Shown here: positions 7,621 through 16,717 of the stretch, piece by piece | Layout: each line of letters begins with the position of its first letter | Position numbering within the stretch: the first letter of the stretch is position 1 | Assembly: GCF_038024065.1 (NCBI RefSeq) | Contig: NZ_CP150667.1 | Span: forward strand, 62,001-126,000 | Origin: Polaribacter sejongensis | Lineage (GTDB): Bacteria; Bacteroidota; Bacteroidia; Flavobacteriales; Flavobacteriaceae | DNA: 64,000 bases | Direction of reading: 5' to 3' | Position numbers and translations under genes: made by a program | Notes under the pieces: generated by a model | The model's database searches: none | The model's input: the letters and a program-made list of their open reading frames with translations, nothing else | Told to the model about the DNA's origin: nothing

Positions 7621-10533
7621 TTAAAAGTTAACATTTACGCCTAATACAAAAGATCTAGGTCTTGGGTAAAAATCATTATCGATTCCTAAGTTAATTTCTG
7701 GATCTAAACCATCATAATCGGTTATTGTTAAAACATTTTGTAATGATCCATAAAAACGAAACGTTGTGTTTTCTATCTTATCTAAAGTATAACCAAGTGA
7801 AATGTTATCAATTTTAAAGAAAGAAGCATCTTGTACAAAATGATCACTTAAGGCCGTTCTATCATTAATAACTGTAAAACCACTATTGTAGTAATCTGCA
7901 TGTAAATTAGATAATATACTGTTGTTTGTAGCGTTTTTTTCAACACCTTTATTTGCAGCAACATCATTGTACATATAGTTACCAAAACTAGCTCTAGTTT
8001 GTATAGATACATCCCAGTTTTTATAACTAGCACCTGTGTTAAAGCCCATTAAAACATCTCCAAAAGGATCCTCATTAATGTATTTATCATCATCATTAAT
8101 CATATTGTCGTTATTTCTATCAACAAAAACCCCTTCTAAAGGTTTTCCATTGGCATCGTACACTTGTTGAAAAACTAAGAAACTATTTGCAGTTTCACCT
8201 TCTCTATGTACTTGTACATTATTACCAACACCTGTAGAGATTCCTCCTTGTGGTTGGTCTGCAGATAATTTGGTAATTTTATTATCATTTAATGAAATGT
8301 TGTAGTCTACTGTCCATTCAAAATTATCTGTTCTAATAGGGGTTGTGTTTAAGTTAAACTCTAAACCTCTATTTTCCATGTTACCAATGTTGGCGTTAAT
8401 TCTGTTTCCAAAATTTGTAAAAGGGTCTACAATAGAACTAGCAATAAGATCGTTTGTTTCTTTTAAATAAGCATTTACAGAACCTGTAATTCTTCTATCA
8501 AGAAAAGCAAAGTCTACACCAAGATTTAAAGTTCTTCCAACTTCCCAACGTAAATCGGTATTAATTGGTTCTGGTCTAAAAGTTTGATAAAAAGAGTTTC
8601 CGAATTGATAGTTAGCAGTATCTGTACTACCTTGATACCTAGTTAAAAACTGATAATCACCTAAACCATTAATGTTACCTATTTCACCGTAACCAACACG
8701 TAATTTTAATTCATTAAAGAAAGAATCTTCCATAAAAGCTTCTTTATGAATACTCCAAGCTGCAGCAAATGATGGGAAGAATCCCCAACGATCATCTGGG
8801 TTTAATTTAGATGAAGCATCTGCTCTTACGGTTGCTGTTAAATAGTATTTACCTTCATAATCGTAATTAGCACGACTGAAATATGATAATAACACGTTTT
8901 TAGATTTGTCTATAAATTCATACGTATTACCATCTTCTTCCGCTTCACTATCATAACTATAGTTATCATATTCAAAAGATTGATATGCGTAACCAGCAAC
9001 TGCTGTTAAGTTGTGCTTTTCATTAAAAGTTTTAGCGTACGTTAAGTAGGCGTCTAAAACCTTGTTGTCTGAATTTTGAGTAAATCTTGATAAAGAACCA
9101 TTAAAAGTTGCATCTGAAGTTGGAATAAGTTCTGAAGTAACTTTTCTACCATGACTGTTAGAAGTATCATACCCTAAGTTAACTGTTGCGGTAACATCTT
9201 CTAAACCATGTATTTTATAATCAAACTTTACATTCCCTACAAAACGTCTAATTTCTGCAGAATCATCTATTAAGTCTAATAATGCTAAAGGGTTTGTTGG
9301 TGCTAAGTTGTTTTGGTTTCCGGTACCAGCGTCTAACCATGCAAAGTATCCACCGTATTGAGAATTTGCATCATACACAGATTGTGTAGGATCAAAAGAC
9401 ACCGCTCCACCAATTGCACCTCTATCTGCAAATTCATTTTCGGTGTACATTCCTTTTACGTTAAAATCTATCTTTAAGTGTTTATCAAATAAAGTAGGAG
9501 ATAAGTTCATAGAAGCAGTTGTACGTTGTAAGTTATCTCCTTTTAAAATTCCTTCATGTTCAGAATATCCTAAAGAAGCTCTCATTGGTATTCCATAAAT
9601 TTTACCTAATGCACTAAAGTTATGATCTTGCCCTATAGCAGTTGTATAAATTTCTTCTTGCCAATCTGTATCAGCATCACCTAATAAAGCAATTTGGTTA
9701 GGTGTTCCAATATCATTTATTAAACTTCTAAATTGATTTGCTGATAAAACATCTACTTTATCTCTTAAAGTATAAACAGTTGTTTGAGAGCTTGCGTTAA
9801 ACTTAAACTCACTGTCTTTACCTTTTTTAGTAGTAATTAAAATTACCCCGTTTGCAGCTCTAGAACCATAAATAGCAGTAGAAGACGCATCTTTTAAAAC
9901 TACAAATGTTTCAATATCATTAGGGTTTATAAAGTTTAATGGATTTCTAGATCCTCCAACACCACCATTGTCTAATGGGATACCATCTATAACATATAAT
10001 GGCTGGCTATTTAATGATAAAGAACCTGTACCACGTATATTAATGGTTTGTCCATCTCCTGGAGCACCAGAACCCGCAATTACATTTACACCTGCAACTT
10101 TACCACTAATAAGTGATTGTGCAGAAACAATAGGTCCTTTATTAAAATCTTTACTTGTTAATAAATCTGTTGTACCTGTTAAATCTTCTTTTCTTACCGA
10201 ACCGTAACCTACTACAACAATTTCGTCTAGAGATTCTAAAGATTCTTCTAATACTACAGATAGATTAAAATCTGTACCTATTGTAACCTCCTTGTCTGAA
10301 AAACCTAAATATCTAAAGACAAGTACGTTTCCTGTTTGTACCTTATCTAGAGTAAAGATTCCGTCAAAATCGGTTTGCATACCTCTAGTAGTACCTTTAA
10401 TAACTACACTAACACCAGGCAAAGGATCGCCAGATGTTTTATCTTTTACAACACCCTTAACTGTTTGTTGTGCAAACACGCTAAATGAGGTTGTTAAAAG
10501 AATTCCAATTAACAATAATTTAAATTTTTCCAT
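7621..10533 (-). CDS. susC: SusC-like TonB-dependent outer-membrane alpha-glucan importer
   Basis: 970 aa. Signal peptide ends near residue 22 (SVFAQQ). A carboxypeptidase-D-regulatory-like domain follows (about 23-105, TVKGVVKDKTSGDPLPGVSV), then the SusC signature SLDEIVVVGYGS (about 101-112), the plug domain (GTGSLSLNSQPLYVIDGIPL, SSTAIYGSRAANGVILITTK) and a TonB barrel ending FVLGVNVNF with the terminal aromatic needed for BAM. Transports oligosaccharides across the outer membrane with SusD. First gene of a minus-strand operon, divergent from the lacI gene across a 200-bp control region holding a perfect operator palindrome. Confidence 0.96.
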   Translation of the reverse strand: MEKFKLLLIGILLTTSFSVFAQQTVKGVVKDKTSGDPLPGVSVVIKGTTRGMQTDFDGIFTLDKVQTGNVLVFRYLGFSDKEVTIGTDFNLSVVLEESLESLDEIVVVGYGSVRKEDLTGTTDLLTSKDFNKGPIVSAQSLISGKVAGVNVIAGSGAPGDGQTINIRGTGSLSLNSQPLYVIDGIPLDNGGVGGSRNPLNFINPNDIETFVVLKDASSTAIYGSRAANGVILITTKKGKDSEFKFNASSQTTVYTLRDKVDVLSANQFRSLINDIGTPNQIALLGDADTDWQEEIYTTAIGQDHNFSALGKIYGIPMRASLGYSEHEGILKGDNLQRTTASMNLSPTLFDKHLKIDFNVKGMYTENEFADRGAIGGAVSFDPTQSVYDANSQYGGYFAWLDAGTGNQNNLAPTNPLALLDLIDDSAEIRRFVGNVKFDYKIHGLEDVTATVNLGYDTSNSHGRKVTSELIPTSDATFNGSLSRFTQNSDNKVLDAYLTYAKTFNEKHNLTAVAGYAYQSFEYDNYSYDSEAEEDGNTYEFIDKSKNVLLSYFSRANYDYEGKYYLTATVRADASSKLNPDDRWGFFPSFAAAWSIHKEAFMEDSFFNELKLRVGYGEIGNINGLGDYQFLTRYQGSTDTANYQFGNSFYQTFRPEPINTDLRWEVGRTLNLGVDFAFLDRRITGSVNAYLKETNDLIASSIVDPFTNFGNRINANIGNMENRGLEFNLNTTPIRTDNFEWTVDYNISLNDNKITKLSADQPQGGISTGVGNNVQVHREGETANSFLVFQQVYDANGKPLEGVFVDRNNDNMINDDDKYINEDPFGDVLMGFNTGASYKNWDVSIQTRASFGNYMYNDVAANKGVEKNATNNSILSNLHADYYNSGFTVINDRTALSDHFVQDASFFKIDNISLGYTLDKIENTTFRFYGSLQNVLTITDYDGLDPEINLGIDNDFYPRPRSFVLGVNVNF

Positions 10534-10601
10534 GTATAATTTGTTAAATAATAACTGTAAATTTGACTTTTTTGATTACAATAAATTTACATTCCACATT
10601 G

Positions 10602-10631
10602 TAAATATAGATATTAGTAATATGTTTACAA
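10602..10631 (-). promoter_or_regulatory. Candidate susC promoter
   Basis: On the minus strand a TTG (10631-10629, -33-like) is followed after 19 bp by TATATTTA (10609-10602), close to the Bacteroidota -7 consensus TAnnTTTG. The operator palindrome lies just upstream of the -33-like element, the position expected for activation rather than steric block. Weak consensus; predicted only. Confidence 0.4.
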
Positions 10632-10643
10632 CATGATATAAAT

Positions 10644-10661
10644 CACGAAAACGTTTTCGTG
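10644..10661. promoter_or_regulatory. LacI-family operator (18-bp perfect palindrome)
   Basis: CACGAAAACGTTTTCGTG is a perfect palindrome centred on CG, the usual arrangement for LacI/CcpA-type operators. It lies in the divergent susC/lacI control region, 72 bp before the lacI ATG and 110 bp before the susC ATG, so the LacI regulator encoded next door is the obvious ligand. Confidence 0.82.
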
Positions 10662-10733
10662 TTAACAACTTTTCTTATGAGATTGTCATCATATTAATAA
10701 AAAATCACGCTAATATTTTAGATTTAATAAAGA

Positions 10734-11756
10734 ATGAAGCAAAAAATTACTATAAAAACAATTGCGAAAGAATTAGGAGTTTCTACGTCTACCGTTTCAA
10801 AAGCCTTAAAGGATAGTCATGAAATAAGTAGAGAGACTAAAGAAAAAATTCAAGCTTATGCAGATTACTATAATTACAAACCTAACAGTTTAGCGCTTCA
10901 ACTTCGGAATCAAAAAACAAAAGTAATTGGAGTTATTTTACCTAAAATAGTGCATCATTTTTTCTCTACAGTAATTATGGGGATTGAAGAAGGTGCTAAT
11001 GAAAAAGGGTATCATATTATGGTTTGTTTCTCTAATGAATCATATAAGAAAGAAGTAGATACCTTAAAAGTTTTATCAAACGGAAGTGTAGATGGTTTAA
11101 TTGTTTCCATTGCAAGTGGAACATTAGAAAATAAAGACTTTAAGCATTTTGAAGATCTAGTGGCAGAAGAAATTCCGTTGGTCTTAATAGATAGAGTTGT
11201 AGATGAAATTTTGTGTGATAAAGTAGTGGTAGATGATGTTGGTGCCGGTTATAAAGCGACGAAGCATTTGTTAGAAAATGGTAGAAAAAAAATTGCGCTA
11301 ATAACAACACCAAAGCACGTTAATGTAGGAGCTTTAAGAAGGCAAGGTTATGAAAAAGCATTGATAGAAGCTTATATTAAAACAGACTCTAATTTAATCC
11401 TTGAAATTGATGAAGAAGCTGATATCTCTGATCAAATAGAAAAAGTATTTGAACAAGATATTGATGCAGTGTTTGCTGTAAATGAAATTTATGCAGCTAA
11501 GGCAATGAGAGCAGCGAAACAAAAAGGACATAAAATACCAGAAGATTTTTCTGTAATAGGTTTTACAGATGGTTTAATCTCTAGATATTCTTCACCTTCT
11601 ATTACAACAATTGCACAACATGGTTTTGTAATGGGGAAACAAGCAGTTGAACTTTTAATAGAACGAATAGAAAAAGAATCTGAAGTATTTAAACCTAAAA
11701 AAATCGTGATTTCTAGCGATTTAAAACTACGAGAATCTACGAAACCGTCGTCGTAG
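10734..11756 (+). CDS. LacI-family transcriptional regulator of the alpha-glucan locus
   Basis: 340 aa. N-terminal LacI helix-turn-helix (ITIKTIAKELGVSTSTVSKA, about residues 4-23) with the hinge helix (YKPNSLALQLR, about 49-59), then a periplasmic-binding-protein-like sensor domain (IGVILPKIVHHFFSTVIMGI onward). Cytoplasmic DNA-binding protein; its inducer is probably maltose, a maltodextrin or a phosphorylated product, inferred from the genes on either side. It is divergent from susC and upstream of the transporter, pgmB and GH65 genes, so it could control both arms. Unlike B. thetaiotaomicron SusR, which is a membrane sensor, this is a soluble repressor/activator type. Confidence 0.9.
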   Translation: MKQKITIKTIAKELGVSTSTVSKALKDSHEISRETKEKIQAYADYYNYKPNSLALQLRNQKTKVIGVILPKIVHHFFSTVIMGIEEGANEKGYHIMVCFSNESYKKEVDTLKVLSNGSVDGLIVSIASGTLENKDFKHFEDLVAEEIPLVLIDRVVDEILCDKVVVDDVGAGYKATKHLLENGRKKIALITTPKHVNVGALRRQGYEKALIEAYIKTDSNLILEIDEEADISDQIEKVFEQDIDAVFAVNEIYAAKAMRAAKQKGHKIPEDFSVIGFTDGLISRYSSPSITTIAQHGFVMGKQAVELLIERIEKESEVFKPKKIVISSDLKLRESTKPSS

Positions 11757-11795
11757 ATTTTTACTTTCCTTTTCTTCACATATATAAAAAACACA

Positions 11796-11803
11796 TACCT
11801 TTG
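11796..11803 (+). promoter_or_regulatory. Candidate -7 promoter element for the maltose transporter operon
   Basis: TACCTTTG matches the Bacteroidota -7 consensus TAnnTTTG exactly, 100 bp before the transporter ATG. A clear TTG -33 element at the right distance is not visible (the region is TTTC-rich), so this is a partial match. Confidence 0.45.
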
Positions 11804-11854
11804 CTAGATATTTACGATTTATCAATAAATTACATTCCACAAAATTTATGAATT

Positions 11855-11874
11855 GATAAGTCTAAACGCTTATC
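11855..11874. promoter_or_regulatory. Inverted repeat in the leader of the transporter operon
   Basis: GATAAG (11855-11860) and CTTATC (11869-11874) form an inverted repeat separated by 8 bp, and a related ACGATAA lies right before the ATG at 11903. It would sit downstream of the proposed -7 element. It does not resemble the CGAAAACGTTTTCG operator, so if it is a binding site it may serve another regulator, or it may be a small leader hairpin. Confidence 0.35.
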
Positions 11875-11902
11875 GTAATATTAACTTAATAGCATACGAT
11901 AA

Positions 11903-13273
11903 ATGGAAAAGCGTAAATTAAGTTTTTGGCAAATCTGGAACATGAGTTTTGGGTTTCTAGGAATACAATTTGGATTCGCCTTACAAGGTGGATTTATGTC
12001 GAGAATTTTTCAAACACTAGGCGCAGGAAAAGAAGATATTCCTTTGCTTTGGATAGCCGCACCTTTAACAGGTTTACTTGTACAACCAATTATTGGTTAT
12101 ATGAGTGATAGAACTTGGAGTGTAAAATGGGGGAGAAGAAAGCCTTACTTTTTGGTAGGTGCAATTTTAAGTTCATTAGCACTATTTTTTGTACCACAAT
12201 CTCCTGCATTATGGGTGGCTGCTGGTTTTTTATGGATTTTAGATGCTTCCATAAATATTTCTATGGAACCTTTTAGAGCATTGGTGGCAGATAAGTTACC
12301 ACAATCTCAAAGATCTTATGGTTTTGTTGTACAAACATTAATTATAGGAATAGGAACTTGGGTAGCAAGTAACTTACCATGGATGGTTTCTCAGTTTGGT
12401 GTTAGTAATGAAGCTGCATCTGGAGTTGTACCAATGTCTGTAAAAGTTGCTTTTGCAATAGGTGCAGTTGTTTTTATGGCAAGTATTCTTTTTACCGTTT
12501 TTACAACGGATGAATATCCGCCAGAAGACATGAAAGAGTTTGAAAAAGAAAAAGCAAAAAAGAATAATTTTATTCCTGATATATTAGAGAATATTGGTAG
12601 CATGCCAACTACAATGAAAAAGTTGGGAGTGATTCAGTTTTTCTCATGGTTTGCATTTTTTACCATGTGGTCTATGGCAAATCCTGCATTAACGGAACAC
12701 GTATTTCATACACCCGCTCCAATAGAGGCTGCTTTTAATATGACAGACACTGTGCAAGCAGAAGCATTTAGAATCGCCAATACAAAATTTCAAGAATCCT
12801 CTAATTCAGTAGGTTCTGCAATGGGTATTTACGGATTGTCTTCTATGGCATTTGCCTTGTTACTAACCTTATATACTTCTAAAAGAAACATCAACAGAAA
12901 ATATGTACACATGTTTTCTTTAATTATTGGTGGTTTAGGGTTTTTAGCGATGAGTTATGCATCACCAGAAAATTTAAAATATTGTTTTGTATTAATTGGT
13001 TTTGCTTGGGGTAGTATTTTGTCTATGCCATATGCCATGTTATCTAGTTCTGTAGACCCAAAGAAAATGGGCGTTATTATGGGAATATTTAACATGTTTA
13101 TTGTAATTCCGCAAATTATTGCAGCATTAGGGGGAATTAATTATGTATCTAATTTATTAGGTGAAGATGCTATAAATGCAATGACAGTTGCAGGAATAAG
13201 TTTAATAATTGCAGGATTATGTAATTTATTAATTACCAATAAAAATGCAATTAGTTATCAAGAAGGGACTTAA
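11903..13273 (+). CDS. MFS maltose/glucoside transporter (MalT-like)
   Basis: 456 aa, about 12 hydrophobic segments, inner membrane. The loop GYMSDRTWSVKWGRRKPYF (residues about 71-89) is the motif A of the MFS sucrose/maltose-type (SLC45-like) transporters. No signal peptide. First gene of a unit followed by pgmB and GH65 maltose phosphorylase, which together define a maltose import plus phosphorolysis route: the periplasmic amylases make maltose or maltotriose, this protein takes it into the cytoplasm. Substrate inferred from neighbours; trehalose or kojibiose are alternatives because GH65 enzymes vary. Confidence 0.85.
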   Translation: MEKRKLSFWQIWNMSFGFLGIQFGFALQGGFMSRIFQTLGAGKEDIPLLWIAAPLTGLLVQPIIGYMSDRTWSVKWGRRKPYFLVGAILSSLALFFVPQSPALWVAAGFLWILDASINISMEPFRALVADKLPQSQRSYGFVVQTLIIGIGTWVASNLPWMVSQFGVSNEAASGVVPMSVKVAFAIGAVVFMASILFTVFTTDEYPPEDMKEFEKEKAKKNNFIPDILENIGSMPTTMKKLGVIQFFSWFAFFTMWSMANPALTEHVFHTPAPIEAAFNMTDTVQAEAFRIANTKFQESSNSVGSAMGIYGLSSMAFALLLTLYTSKRNINRKYVHMFSLIIGGLGFLAMSYASPENLKYCFVLIGFAWGSILSMPYAMLSSSVDPKKMGVIMGIFNMFIVIPQIIAALGGINYVSNLLGEDAINAMTVAGISLIIAGLCNLLITNKNAISYQEGT

Positions 13274-13346
13274 AAAAAATAAATAGTTTAGATAAAATTA
13301 ATACATGCTAAAATTAATTTTATTTAAAAATAAAGAAGGAAAGTAG

Positions 13347-14000
13347 ATGAAAAAAGGATTTATATTCGATTTAGACGGAGTTATTGTAGACACAGCGAAA
13401 TATCATTATTTAGCGTGGAAAAAATTAGCAAACGAATTAGGTTTCGAATTTACCAAAGAACAAAACGAATTATTTAAAGGCGTAAGTAGAAAACGTTGTT
13501 TAGAAATTTTGTTGGAAATTGGTAATAGAACAGCAACACAAGAAGAATTTGACACTTGGATGATCGAAAAAAATGTAGATTATTTAAAGTATATAGAAAA
13601 TATGGATGCTTCAGAAATTTTACCTGATGTACCTAAAGTTTTAGCTTTTTTAAAAGAACAAAATATTCCGATTGCCTTAGGTTCTGCAAGTAAAAATGCA
13701 CAACCTATTTTAGAGAAAGTTGGTCTTTTGCACTATTTTGATGCTATTGTAGACGGTAATAATGTTACCAAAGCAAAACCAGATCCGGAAGTATTTTTAT
13801 TAGCCGCAAAGCAATTAGGTGTAAACGCAACTGATTGTGTGGTTTTTGAAGATGCAGTGGCAGGTGTAGAAGCGGCAAATGCAGCAAAAATGATCAGTAT
13901 TGGTATTGGTGATGATAAAATATTATCGGAAGCAAAACATAACTTTAATGATTTTACAGAAATCAGTACAGATTTTATTCAGGAGCTGATTGATAAATAA
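13347..14000 (+). CDS. pgmB: Beta-phosphoglucomutase
   Basis: 217 aa HAD-superfamily enzyme. N-terminal FDLDGVIVDT gives nucleophile Asp8 and acid/base Asp10. The cap domain is about 15-90, then the ALGSASKNA loop, the KAKPDPEVF loop and the VVFEDAVAGVEAA motif that binds Mg2+. Converts beta-D-glucose 1-phosphate to glucose 6-phosphate, taking the product of the GH65 inverting phosphorylase encoded next. The length, the motifs and the malT-pgmB-GH65 order make the assignment strong. Confidence 0.93.
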   Translation: MKKGFIFDLDGVIVDTAKYHYLAWKKLANELGFEFTKEQNELFKGVSRKRCLEILLEIGNRTATQEEFDTWMIEKNVDYLKYIENMDASEILPDVPKVLAFLKEQNIPIALGSASKNAQPILEKVGLLHYFDAIVDGNNVTKAKPDPEVFLLAAKQLGVNATDCVVFEDAVAGVEAANAAKMISIGIGDDKILSEAKHNFNDFTEISTDFIQELIDK

Positions 14001-14127
14001 TTAGGTCGAGAATAGAAACAAGACTAAAAAGAGTCAAGAAACAAGATAAAAAATAAATTACAGAGCAAGAATCAGTCTAAAAGCGTAGCGGTCTAGCATC
14101 TTTGTTCTTATATCTTAAAAAAACAAA

Positions 14128-16422
14128 ATGAATCAAGATTATATCATACCAAACGAATGGTCTATCATAGAAGAAGGCTTTAATTCAGAGAAAGTAAAAT
14201 CATCAGAAAGTTTGTTCAGTATTGGTAATGGAGCCATGGGACAAAGAGCTAATTTTGAAGAAAATTATTCAGGAGAAACTTTTCAAGGAAGTTATATCGG
14301 TGGTGTTTATTACCCAGATAAAACAAGAGTTGGATGGTGGAAAAATGGATACCCAGAGTATTTTGCAAAAGTATTGAATGCACCAAATTGGATTGGTATT
14401 AACGTATTGATCAATGAAGAGAAATTAGATTTAAACACCTGTAAAGAGGTTTCTAAATTTAAGAGAGAACTAAACATGCAAGAAGGTTGGTTGTCTAGAG
14501 ATTTTGAAGCTGTTTTACAAAACGGAATCAAAATTAAAGTAGCAGCAAAACGTTTTTTAAGTTTAGAATTAGATGAAATTGGTGCGATTAGTTACACGAT
14601 AACTCCGTTAAATTCAGATGCTAAAATCACGTATATTCCTTATATAGATGCAGGAATTACCAATGAAGATACCAATTGGGATGATCAATTTTGGGATGTT
14701 TTAAAAGTTTCTCAAAATAACCAACAATCTTATATTGAGGCAAGAACCATGAAAACACATTTTTACACGTGTACTTTTATGGAATCTCGTTTGTTTGTAG
14801 ACAATAAAGAAGTTGAGGTACCTTGTAAAAGCGAGCAAACTTCAAATTTAATTTCTTGCACTTATCAACAAGAGATTAAAGAAAATGAAACATTTACCAT
14901 CCATAAATTTGGTGGTTATGTGGTTGATAGAAATCATGATAAAGACGCTTTAGTTTCGGTAGCAAAAGTAGCTTTAGACAAAGCCGTTAGTTTTGGTTTT
15001 GATGTTTTATTAGAGAAACAAAAGGAATCTTGGGCACAAATATGGAGCATGAGCGACATTACCATAGAAGGAGATGTAAAAGCACAACAAGGAATCCGTT
15101 TTAATATTTTTCAATTAAACCAAACGTATTTAGGTACAGATGCTAGTTTAAATATTGGTCCGAAAGGATTTACAGGAGAAAAATATGGAGGAAGTACGTA
15201 TTGGGATACCGAAGCGTATTGTATTCCTTTTTACATGGCAACCAAAGACCAAGCTGTAGCAAGAACATTGTTAGAATATAGATATAATCATTTAGACAAA
15301 GCGATTGAAAATGCAGCGAAGTTAGGTTTTACAAACGGAGCAGCATTGTACCCAATGGTTACCATGAATGGTGAAGAATGCCATAACGAATGGGAAATTA
15401 CTTTTGAAGAAATTCATAGAAATGGAGCTATCGCTTTTGCTATTTATAACTATCACCGTTTTACAGACGATTACTCTTACATTCCAGAAAAAGGATTGGA
15501 AGTTTTAATTGCCATTGCACGTTTTTGGCAACAAAGAGCGACTTTTTCTTCGGATAAAAATAAATTCATGATTTTGGGTGTTACTGGTCCAAATGAATAT
15601 GAGAATAACATCAACAATAACTTTTACACCAATTACATTGCAAAATGGTGTATTAATTATGCGTTAGAAAATATAGAAGTTGTAAAAACAGACCATATTT
15701 CAGATTACATCAGAATTAAAGAAAAAGTAAATTTTTCTGATGAAGAATTGGCAAAATGGAAAAGTGTTGCAGATGATATGTATTTTCCATATTCAGAAAA
15801 ACACAATGTGTACTTACAACAAGATGGTTTCTTAGATAAAGAATTAATTACGGTTGCAGATTTAGATAAAAGCCAGAGACCGATTAACCAAAAATGGAGT
15901 TGGGACAGAATTTTACGTTCTCCGTACATCAAACAAGCAGATACATTGCAAGGTTTTTATATGTTCGAAGATGATTTTTCTACGGAAGAATTAGAGCGTC
16001 ACTTCGATTTTTATGAGCCATATACAGTGCACGAAAGTTCATTGTCTCCTTGTGTACATAGTATTCAAGCTGCAAAGTTAGATAGAATGGATCAGGCATA
16101 TACATTCTATTTACGTACTTCTCGTTTAGATTTAGACGATTATAATCACGAAGTAGAAGAAGGATTGCATATTACTTCTATGGCAGGAACTTGGATGAGT
16201 ATCGTTGAAGGTTTTGGGGGAATGAGAGTACAAAATAACACGCTTTCTTTTGCTCCAAAAATTCCTAAGGGATGGAAAGCCTATTCATTTAAAGTGAATT
16301 TTAGACATCAAGTAATTACAGTAAATGTTTCTCAAACAGGAACTGAGTTTACACTAGAAGGAAAAGAATCAATTGATATTTTAGTTGATGGAGAACAAGT
16401 AACTGTGTCACCAAGTAAATAA
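14128..16422 (+). CDS. GH65 family maltose phosphorylase
   Basis: 764 aa, cytoplasmic, no signal peptide. GH65 layout: N-terminal beta-sandwich (about 1-290), (alpha/alpha)6 barrel with KGFTGEKYGGSTYWDTE (346-362), and ILGVTGPNEYENN carrying the general acid Glu490. The TVHESSLSPCVHSI loop (633-646) forms the phosphate-binding site of phosphorylases rather than hydrolases. Reaction: maltose plus phosphate to glucose plus beta-glucose 1-phosphate, saving one ATP per maltose. Linked to pgmB 127 bp upstream. Kojibiose, trehalose or nigerose phosphorylase are related options, but the locus favours maltose. Confidence 0.9.
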   Translation: MNQDYIIPNEWSIIEEGFNSEKVKSSESLFSIGNGAMGQRANFEENYSGETFQGSYIGGVYYPDKTRVGWWKNGYPEYFAKVLNAPNWIGINVLINEEKLDLNTCKEVSKFKRELNMQEGWLSRDFEAVLQNGIKIKVAAKRFLSLELDEIGAISYTITPLNSDAKITYIPYIDAGITNEDTNWDDQFWDVLKVSQNNQQSYIEARTMKTHFYTCTFMESRLFVDNKEVEVPCKSEQTSNLISCTYQQEIKENETFTIHKFGGYVVDRNHDKDALVSVAKVALDKAVSFGFDVLLEKQKESWAQIWSMSDITIEGDVKAQQGIRFNIFQLNQTYLGTDASLNIGPKGFTGEKYGGSTYWDTEAYCIPFYMATKDQAVARTLLEYRYNHLDKAIENAAKLGFTNGAALYPMVTMNGEECHNEWEITFEEIHRNGAIAFAIYNYHRFTDDYSYIPEKGLEVLIAIARFWQQRATFSSDKNKFMILGVTGPNEYENNINNNFYTNYIAKWCINYALENIEVVKTDHISDYIRIKEKVNFSDEELAKWKSVADDMYFPYSEKHNVYLQQDGFLDKELITVADLDKSQRPINQKWSWDRILRSPYIKQADTLQGFYMFEDDFSTEELERHFDFYEPYTVHESSLSPCVHSIQAAKLDRMDQAYTFYLRTSRLDLDDYNHEVEEGLHITSMAGTWMSIVEGFGGMRVQNNTLSFAPKIPKGWKAYSFKVNFRHQVITVNVSQTGTEFTLEGKESIDILVDGEQVTVSPSK

Positions 16423-16434
16423 ATATAAATAGAT

Positions 16435-16463
16435 ACCTCAAAGGTTTTTAAAACCTTTGAGGT
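16435..16463. repeat. REP-like palindrome, copy 1
   Basis: 14-bp perfect stem with one-base loop, left arm ACCTCAAAGGTTTT. The same sequence occurs at 18055-18083, so the two copies bracket the interrupted RAYT transposase gene. This is the expected layout of REP sequences next to their cognate RAYT. It follows the GH65 stop by 12 bp and may also end or stabilise that transcript. Confidence 0.8.
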
Positions 16464-16487
16464 TTACATAATAATCGAATTAAAAAT

Positions 16488-16717
16488 ATGGAAAAATATG
16501 ATGTTTTAGAACCTGACCATTTTTACCATATTTATAATAGAGGAAATAATAAAGAAAATTTATTTGTTGAAGATAGTAATTATTCACATTTTTTAAATTT
16601 AATAAAAAAGCATATTTCACCAATTGCAGATGTATATGCATACTGTTTGTTGAAAAATCATTTTCATTTATTGATTAAAATAAAATCAAGGGAAGAGTTA
16701 TCATCTATTAATAAAAT
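16488..16717 (+). pseudogene. 5' part of an IS200-like REP-associated tyrosine transposase (RAYT), split by an IS
   Basis: From the ATG at 16488, about 76 codons encode DHFYHIYNRGNNKENLF and YAYCLLKNHFHLLIKI. The latter contains the HFH of the HUH endonuclease motif that defines Y1/RAYT transposases. The reading frame then runs into the inserted element and stops at 16724. The matching 3' part resumes at 17677. Joining the two at the shared AATAAAAT restores a single 194-codon frame reading SSINKINLEKLSQPFSN across the junction, the normal size for this family. RAYTs act on the REP palindromes beside them; this one is presumed inactive. Confidence 0.9.

Noticed and set aside
10292..10636. 114-codon plus-strand frame across the susC start and promoter
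   Set aside because: Antisense to the susC N-terminus and runs through the control region; no support.
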